Part shown: positions 13,966-18,484 of the stretch, piece after piece
Position numbering within the stretch: the stretch's first letter is position 1
Layout: every line of letters begins with the position of its first letter
Assembly (NCBI GenBank): GCA_011524615.1
Contig: WTJZ01000183.1
Coordinates: 1-18,484 of the forward strand
Direction: 5' to 3'
DNA length: 18,484 nt
DNA from: Akkermansiaceae bacterium
Lineage (GTDB): Bacteria; Verrucomicrobiota; Verrucomicrobiia; Verrucomicrobiales; Akkermansiaceae
Position numbers and translations under genes: made by a program
The notes under the pieces: generated by a model
The model's input: only the letters and a program-made list of their open reading frames with translations
Told to the model about the DNA's origin: nothing
Database searches by the model: none

Positions 13966-15279
13966 ATGCGTCCTAGTAGAGTTCTCATTATCGGTGCGAG
14001 TGTGCTCTTCTGCCTAGCGGTAGTGGTAGCATTCGTTCCGTATTTAGAGACGGCGTGCCTTGTACTTGCTGGGGGGCTAGCAGTGTGCGCTCTATTTGAT
14101 GCCTTATTGGTCATCATTAGGCCTCGGCTTAAGTTCGAGCGATCATACCAGGACCGTTATGCATTAGGAGTCTCTACTGATGTACAGGCGACGCTCACGA
14201 ATAGGAGTTGGCTGCGGAAGCGGGTCCGACTCTATGATGGGCTCCCTGATGATTGTGAGCATGAGCAATATCCCTATGAAGGGCTCCTCGCTCCAGGAGA
14301 GTATGCCGAGATCTCGGGTAGCCTCACCTTTAAGAAGCGAGGGGAGCTTACGATTACGGCGGCCTATATCGAGGTCATGAGCCCTCTCTCTCTGTGGTGG
14401 CGCTCTAGGAGGCTGGGTGAAGAGGTGAGAGTCAAGGTCTACCCGAACTATGTCCCCGCCCTGAATTACGGTCTCTTGGCGACATCAGATCGCGTTCAGC
14501 AAATGGGGATTATCAAGAAGAAGAGCCGTGGGCTGAGTAAGGAGTTCCATCAGTTGCGAGATTACCAAGATGGAGACCAGTTGAATACGATTGACTGGAA
14601 GGCGACCTCACGCATGGGGCGCATGATCTCACGCGAGTTCCAAGAGGAACGAGATCAGAATGTCCTACTCGTCACGGATTGTAGCTTTCGCACCAGGGCG
14701 GTTGATGGAGATCTCCCGCTTCTGGATCATTTGCTCAATGCTAAGATCCTGATCTCTTATATGGCTATCAAGCAGGGGGATAAGGTAGGAATGATGAACT
14801 TTGGTGTACCTGCGGGCCAACATCGTATTCTCCCTGCGGTCTCTGGACAGAGTGGCATGAGTAAGGTGCTCAACCATGTCTACGATTACCAATCGTCGAA
14901 GTCATATGGAGAGTATGAGACTCTGGCTAAGAGGATTCTGAGTCAGCCTCGTAAGCGATCATTAGTGGTGATCTTGACGAACCTCAGGTCAGAGGATCAG
15001 CATGGAATCGTCGAAGCTCTCCGACTCCTAGGGCAGAAGCATCTGGTTCTGTTAGCCTCTGTCAGAGAGACGGCGGTCGCAGAAATCCTAGAGCAACCCG
15101 TGACTACTCCTGCGCAGGCTAATAAATACATCGGTGCGACCGCATATGAGCAAGATGCCGAGCAGATCGTAGAGACGCTAACACAGCAAGGAATCGCTGT
15201 CGTGCGGAGCCCTATTGAGAGCTTTGCTGTAGATCTCGCGAACCGATACCTAGACCTGAGAAGCGAGATCGGAGGCTGA
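13966..15279 (+). CDS. DUF58 domain protein (vWA-like), partner of MoxR
   Basis: A 437-residue membrane-anchored protein. Two N-terminal membrane helices (about 6-26 and 29-51), a beta-rich region with LTFKKRGELTI (120-130) typical of the family, and the DUF58 core at 190-240: GLSKEFHQLRDYQDGD (189-204), then IDWKATSRMGR (209-219), then ISREFQEERDQ (221-231). The following LLVTDCS (234-240) sits where the vWA MIDAS DxSxS motif would be and is partial (Asp-Cys-Ser, then FRT), so metal binding may be weak or lost. DUF58 proteins are thought to be MoxR clients or adaptors. Last gene of the operon; a hairpin that mainly serves the convergent mscS lies 46 bases after its stop. Confidence 0.93.
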   Translation: MRPSRVLIIGASVLFCLAVVVAFVPYLETACLVLAGGLAVCALFDALLVIIRPRLKFERSYQDRYALGVSTDVQATLTNRSWLRKRVRLYDGLPDDCEHEQYPYEGLLAPGEYAEISGSLTFKKRGELTITAAYIEVMSPLSLWWRSRRLGEEVRVKVYPNYVPALNYGLLATSDRVQQMGIIKKKSRGLSKEFHQLRDYQDGDQLNTIDWKATSRMGRMISREFQEERDQNVLLVTDCSFRTRAVDGDLPLLDHLLNAKILISYMAIKQGDKVGMMNFGVPAGQHRILPAVSGQSGMSKVLNHVYDYQSSKSYGEYETLAKRILSQPRKRSLVVILTNLRSEDQHGIVEALRLLGQKHLVLLASVRETAVAEILEQPVTTPAQANKYIGATAYEQDAEQIVETLTQQGIAVVRSPIESFAVDLANRYLDLRSEIGG

Positions 15280-15321
15280 CCTCCCTTATGAGCGGAGTGC
15301 CTTAGTTACCTAGGAGGAAAC

Positions 15322-15358
15322 AAAAAAGCACCGCTTCCATCTGTGAAGGCGGTGCTTT
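15322..15358. terminator. terminator for mscS (minus), possibly also the MoxR operon (plus)
   Basis: Stem AAAGCACCGC/GCGGTGCTTT (15325-15334 with 15349-15358), extended by TTC/GAA after a one-base bulge. AAAAAA at 15322-15327 gives a U run for minus-strand transcripts leaving mscS. On the plus strand only TTT follows, so termination of the MoxR operon there would be weaker. Confidence 0.85.
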
Positions 15359-15379
15359 GGGTGATTGATGAATAAGGGA

Positions 15380-16207
15380 TTACTTATTGTAGAGATGTAC
15401 GTCGCGTTGTGGGAATGGGAAGTTGAGTTGTCCATTCGTCGCGTCGAAGGCCTTCTTGATGTCCTCATTGAGGATGATCGGAGCCGCTACAGCGTCGCTA
15501 GAGGCGACCCATACCTTGAAGGCGATATTGACTGAGTTGTCTCCGAGTGAGTCTACCCCGATGACGACGTCTTCTTCTTGGAGGACGATCGCGCTTGCTT
15601 GTGCAACGGAGGTGAGCACCTCACGCGCTGTATCGATCGAGTCATCATAAGAGATCCCGACGACGAGATCGACACGCTTCTTCTCAACCGTCGACATGTT
15701 CACGATGCTCGATCCGATCGCTTCTGAGTTAGGAATGATGATCGTCTTGCCCTGTGGCGTCTGGAGGATGGTGTTGAAGATTTGTACTTCCTTTACTCCA
15801 CCGGTGTGTCCAGCGGTAGTGATCACATCACCGACCTTGTATGGCTTAAAGAGGAGGATCATGATGCCGCTTGCAAAGTGGCCGAGCGTCCCAGAGAGAG
15901 CCATGCCGATCGCGATACCTACTGAGGCAAAGACTGCGACCATTGAGCTCGTCTCTACTCCGAGGATGCCGATCGCTGCTACGATCACGAGAGCCTTGAG
16001 GACGTTCTTGGTAAGGCTTCCGATGAAGGCCTCGACCGTAGGATCGATGTTACGTGACTTAATAATCTTAGAGATGAGCTTAGCGATCCCTCCTGCGACC
16101 ATAAAGCCGATCCAAATCGTGAGCAGTGCACCCAAAATCTTTGGCGCATAGGTGAGAGCTCCCTCGATCGCAATATCCGTGTACTTCTGTATGTCTGTTT
16201 CAGTCAT
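15380..16207 (-). CDS. mscS: MscS-type small-conductance mechanosensitive channel
   Basis: Inner-membrane osmotic release valve, 275 residues, close to the E. coli MscS length. Membrane helices about 18-45 (TM1), 65-83 (TM2) and the pore-lining TM3 about 87-120, which is rich in small residues: VAVFASVGIAIGMALSGTLG (90-109), followed by FKPYKVGDVI (120-129) that begins the cytoplasmic beta domain. PQGKTIIIPN (151-160) is the conserved MscS loop, and the C-terminal alpha/beta portion ends in FPFPQRDVHLYNK. Monocistronic in appearance: its own terminator downstream and a separate upstream region. Convergent with the MoxR operon; no functional link is implied. Confidence 0.95.
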   Translation of the reverse strand: MTETDIQKYTDIAIEGALTYAPKILGALLTIWIGFMVAGGIAKLISKIIKSRNIDPTVEAFIGSLTKNVLKALVIVAAIGILGVETSSMVAVFASVGIAIGMALSGTLGHFASGIMILLFKPYKVGDVITTAGHTGGVKEVQIFNTILQTPQGKTIIIPNSEAIGSSIVNMSTVEKKRVDLVVGISYDDSIDTAREVLTSVAQASAIVLQEEDVVIGVDSLGDNSVNIAFKVWVASSDAVAAPIILNEDIKKAFDATNGQLNFPFPQRDVHLYNK

Positions 16208-16233
16208 TGTGGTTTTTTGTTACGCACATCTAG

Positions 16234-16260
16234 ACTGTATGAATCATCAGAAAGTTACAA
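16234..16260 (-). promoter_or_regulatory. possible mscS promoter
   Basis: On the minus strand TTGTAA (16260-16255) and TACAGT (16239-16234) resemble -35 and -10 boxes, about 27 bases upstream of the mscS start. The 15-base spacer is shorter than optimal, so support is weak. Confidence 0.3.
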
Positions 16261-16316
16261 GAAGTTGAATTTTTTAGCCTTTAGGGGCTGGATGTCGTTA
16301 GGTCCAAGATAGCTGA

Positions 16317-16347
16317 CAGCTCTCAGTGATTACCCTACGGAGAGCTG
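16317..16347. repeat. hairpin between mscS and the sulfatase remnant
   Basis: An 8-bp perfect stem CAGCTCTC/GAGAGCTG (16317-16324 with 16340-16347) and a 15-base loop, just past the end of the sulfatase pseudogene. No U run follows on either strand, so a terminator role is uncertain. Confidence 0.3.
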
Positions 16348-16387
16348 CCATGATGCCTACCTGAACAAGAGAGGGGCGATGATCTAT

Positions 16388-17046
16388 TTAATGATCCTTC
16401 CCTAAGAACTCAGCATAGGGGGAATCTTTCTTAACAGTAGCGAGCCAACGATCATAACTGCTTCTCTTCCTCTAGAGATTCCTTCATGAAGCGTAATGAT
16501 TCATCAAACAGGACATCCGTGACATAGCCCTTCGTTTGAACAAAGGTGTCATTGCGTTTCAGGATCGGGTCAAAATAGGAATTGCCACGAATGGAGCCCT
16601 GGCTACCTGGATGCCCTTGTGGGATGCCTCCCGCCCCGTGTACGAAGGTATGAGAGAACCCCCGGTTCTCAGGACAATATTCTGGAGTCTCTCCCAGATG
16701 CCACTTGCCGAAGATACCAGTATTATAGTCATTGGACTGCAAGCAGTCAGCAATGGTTTTGATTTTTGGCGACATGCGTTCACGCTCATAGATGGTATGG
16801 GTCACCCCCACATTAAAGGGCGACATCCCAGACAGCAGGCCAGCACGAGCCGGTGAGCAGGTAGGGCTAGTATGGTAGTCCGTAAACCGGAGAGACTGTT
16901 CGTATAACGAGTCGAGGTGTATGGAGAACAGGATTCCCATGACAGGCCACATCTCCATAGCCCTGATCATCGGTCAGAACTAGTATGACATTAGGAGATC
17001 CCATGACATGGAGAATTAAGAGGGTTTGCAGAATTATATTTCTCAT
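16388..17046 (-). pseudogene. sulfatase pseudogene, frameshifted and internally deleted
   Basis: Remnant of a secreted formylglycine sulfatase (arylsulfatase family, hydrolysing sulfate esters, commonly of marine polysaccharides). It occupies three minus-strand frames. Part 1 starts at ATG 17046 with a signal-like MRNIILQTLLILH, then SPNVILVLTDDQGYGD (metal-binding Asp pair) and ACHGNPVLHTP. Near 16911-16920 the frame shifts and part 2 continues with LDSLYEQSLRFTDYHTSPT and the modification motif CSPAR with GLLSG, then FGKWHLG, ENRGF and YVTDVLFDESLRFMKE, stopping at 16452. Part 3, one frame over, reads YDRWLATVKKDSPYAEFLGK to a TAA at 16388-16390 and looks like a sulfatase C-terminus. Roughly 215 codons remain of a family usually over 450 residues, so the middle is missing. 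It cannot make an active enzyme. Confidence 0.85.
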
Positions 17047-17287
17047 TATTGATCAGTCTCGTTACTCAGGTAAGAACGCAGGAGAACTGTTTTGGGACAG
17101 ATGGGGGGATAAAATTTATCAATATTCCGCAGGGTTCAGGAATGAGTAAATTGGAACTGCTGTCTAGTTTTTGTATTACGTTCAATGGTGTCAGGCTTCT
17201 GGGACATCGCCTTTTGTTCGTGCCGCGCGGATTCCTTTCTTTCGGCGAAAGAATGCTACTATTTCTGTCTTTTTTGTCGTTTTCTGG

Positions 17288-17326
17288 ATTACGTAAAAGG
17301 TCTTCAGGTTTTGCATTTTACGCAAT
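17288..17326. promoter_or_regulatory. operator-like inverted repeat upstream of the secreted-protein gene
   Basis: ATTACGTAAAA (17288-17298) and TTTTACGCAAT (17316-17326) are inverted copies matching at 10 of 11 positions, with CGTAAAA/TTTTACG perfect, separated by 17 bases. The arms end about 50 bases before the ATG at 17378. This could be a regulator binding site or a transcript hairpin. Confidence 0.4.
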
Positions 17327-17350
17327 ATGACAAGAGCGGTTGACGAGGCG

Positions 17351-17365
17351 TTTTTTTTTTTTTTT
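17351..17365. repeat. homopolymer run of 15 T
   Basis: Fifteen consecutive T between 17351 and 17365, flanked by GACGAGGCG and CGTCC, ending 12 bases before the ATG of the secreted-protein gene. The same frame is open across it from an ATG at 17327, where it would encode five phenylalanines. Such tracts slip easily during replication. Confidence 0.97.
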
Positions 17366-17377
17366 CGTCCACATCAA

Positions 17378-18484
17378 ATGAAAGGTGTATTTAAATTTTT
17401 GTTGCTATCAGTGGCTTGCTTTGCACAGCAGGAGGCGTGGTTGATAGAAAATGCGCAAAAGACCTATTCTTTCACAGAGGGTGAGGAGTTAGAGGCGTAT
17501 CGTTCGTCGTACAATGGAGGTAAGCGAGATCTTCCTATTCCTATAGAGAATGGAGTCTTTAATGATTCCCTCTGGAGTGCGATGATGTACCCTATTCCGT
17601 CAGAGGAGATCTATGGGGTGTTTATCCGATTTAAGCTGACGGATAATTTTGATGGGAACGATTATATGCAGATTTCTGGAGTGAAGAATCCTGAGACCAC
17701 CCCTGAAGGTGAGGATCTATCCGCATTCCAGACGTATTTTAACCACGATGAGATCGCTGGGGAGTGGCGTACGATATTTGTTGATTTCTCCGTATATGAG
17801 GGGTGGAAGGAGCAAGATTATACTGGTCTATGGGTCGATACTTCACACCGTACCCGTTCTAGCTGTGAGTACGATTACTTCTCGATGGTAACATTAGAGC
17901 AGTTTCAGGCGTACCAAGCGCAGTTTGGGCAGGACTTTGATTGGCATCTAGAGTCGAGCATGGTCTCAGGATACATTGATTCTGATTCGGACGGTCTCGC
18001 TGATATTGAAGAGGAGTTTATCCTTGGGACTGATCCAGAGCGTTACAATGCCCCTGTGATTGCCGAAGCTGGTTCGGTAGAGGTAACGACTTTAGACGAA
18101 TGGATTGAGGTGACGACTGAGGGCGTGTTTGAAGACCCTATCGTCGTTCTTGAATCAGTAGCCACTGGCGAGGTTCGTTCCGTGGTGCCAGTGTTAGGTG
18201 AGACCGGGCGTAACTACTTTGAGTTTAAGCTAACGAGCCTCGACGAGCCAGGTGAGATCAATGAACAAGTGCATTACCTCGTGGCGGAGCGCGGAACGTA
18301 CACCTTGCCTAATGGACGAGTGATCCAAGCAGGCACGACGACTCTCAATAATCAGGGCTGGTCAAAGGTAGAATACCCTGAAGCTTTTGCGGAGCGTCCG
18401 TTGATTCTGGCACAAAGTACTACCGATTATCCAACCGTTGTGCGTACACGTGTAGACAAGAAGAATAGCTTTAAGGCTTACTTA
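17378..18484 (+). CDS. secreted protein with Ca-binding spacer and repeated beta domains (partial, runs off the right edge)
   Basis: The frame is open from ATG 17378 to the window end with no stop (369 codons seen). Residues 1-16 (MKGVFKFLLLSVACFA) look like a short signal peptide. Residues about 30-170 are an unrecognised domain rich in aromatic and acidic residues (FNDSLWSAMMYPIP, then VFIRFKLTDNFDGNDYMQIS). DSDSDGLADIEEEF and GTDP (201-220) form a thrombospondin type 3-like calcium-binding element. After it come two similar beta units: SVEVTTLDEWIEVTTEGVFE with DPIVVLES (233-260), and TTLNNQGWSKVEYPEAF with ERPLILAQSTTDYPTVVRTR (321-358). This resembles H-type-lectin-like repeats in large secreted proteins of marine bacteria. 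Likely extracellular or surface-associated. The frame also extends upstream to ATG 17327 across the T run; 17378 is preferred because of the signal peptide. No Shine-Dalgarno sequence is seen. Confidence 0.8.
   Translation, partial: MKGVFKFLLLSVACFAQQEAWLIENAQKTYSFTEGEELEAYRSSYNGGKRDLPIPIENGVFNDSLWSAMMYPIPSEEIYGVFIRFKLTDNFDGNDYMQISGVKNPETTPEGEDLSAFQTYFNHDEIAGEWRTIFVDFSVYEGWKEQDYTGLWVDTSHRTRSSCEYDYFSMVTLEQFQAYQAQFGQDFDWHLESSMVSGYIDSDSDGLADIEEEFILGTDPERYNAPVIAEAGSVEVTTLDEWIEVTTEGVFEDPIVVLESVATGEVRSVVPVLGETGRNYFEFKLTSLDEPGEINEQVHYLVAERGTYTLPNGRVIQAGTTTLNNQGWSKVEYPEAFAERPLILAQSTTDYPTVVRTRVDKKNSFKAYL

Larger units (their letters stand above)
17047..17377. other. non-coding region upstream of the secreted-protein gene
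   Basis: About 330 bases between the start of the sulfatase remnant and the start of the secreted-protein gene. A plus-strand open frame (17049-17330, 93 codons) has no recognisable protein pattern and is not called. Seen here are an inverted repeat at 17288-17326 and a run of 15 T at 17351-17365, both listed separately. Strong C/T bias marks 17200-17320. Confidence 0.5.

Noticed and set aside
15696..16151. Plus-strand open frame of 151 codons opposite mscS
   Set aside because: Shadow of the mscS coding sequence; no family resemblance and composition typical of antisense reading.
16268..16292. AGCC...GGCT pairing beside TTTTTT as an mscS-side terminator
   Set aside because: The T run precedes the stem on the plus strand and becomes an A run after it on the minus strand, so neither orientation gives a U-tailed hairpin.
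17049..17330. 93-codon plus-strand open frame upstream of the secreted-protein gene
   Set aside because: No recognisable motif or ribosome binding site; it covers C/T-biased, control-like DNA and has a composition unlike the confident genes.
17351..17365. T15 run as the tail of a Rho-independent terminator
   Set aside because: No G/C-rich stem precedes it on the plus strand, and on the minus strand it is an A run. The only pairing is a weak 5-bp one across the run itself.

Overview
The window looks like the chromosome of a Gram-negative member of the Verrucomicrobiota, possibly an Opitutae/Puniceicoccales-type marine lineage. That is inference from gene content: a fused MurC-MurB, a SufT-type FeS protein beside an IscU-like scaffold, a six-gene RDD/SpoIIM/DUF4129/DUF4350/MoxR/DUF58 operon, a sulfatase remnant, and a secreted protein with a calcium-binding spacer and repeated beta domains. 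Few genes have a strong Shine-Dalgarno sequence. I see no tRNA, rRNA, CRISPR array, phage or intact insertion sequence.

Layout, left to right. (1) 1-1506: a visibly AT-richer gene of unknown function (149-1258), then about 250 bases of non-coding DNA with an inverted repeat. (2) 1507-3214, minus strand: folD (one-carbon metabolism) and upstream of it a DUF374 lysophospholipid-acyltransferase-like gene, closed by a terminator at 1508-1534. (3) 3224-4432, plus strand: IscU-like FeS scaffold and sufT, ending at a strong hairpin; the scaffold gene starts only 9 bases from the divergent acyltransferase gene. (4) 4517-7996, plus strand: murG and a murC-murB fusion (lipid II synthesis and UDP-MurNAc/UDP-MurNAc-Ala formation), ending at a bidirectional terminator shared with the convergent DUF805 membrane-protein gene (8035-8541). 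(5) 8634-15279, plus strand: a tightly packed, translationally overlapping operon for RDD protein, SpoIIM-like protein, a DUF4129 membrane fusion, a DUF4350 lipoprotein with a (His-Glu-Glu)6 tract, a MoxR AAA+ ATPase and a DUF58 protein. It is a conserved but functionally unresolved membrane/ATPase system and the most system-like part of the window. (6) 15325-16207, minus strand: a small MscS channel with its own terminator. (7) 16388-17046, minus strand: a sulfatase pseudogene broken into three reading frames. (8) 17047-17377: non-coding DNA with an inverted repeat and a run of 15 T, leading into a secreted protein gene (17378 onward) that runs off the right edge.

Most of the window is housekeeping (folate, FeS, peptidoglycan). 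The accessory signals are at the two ends (the AT-rich first gene, the decayed sulfatase, the poly-T secreted gene) and inside the MoxR operon (the domain fusion and the in-frame minisatellite).
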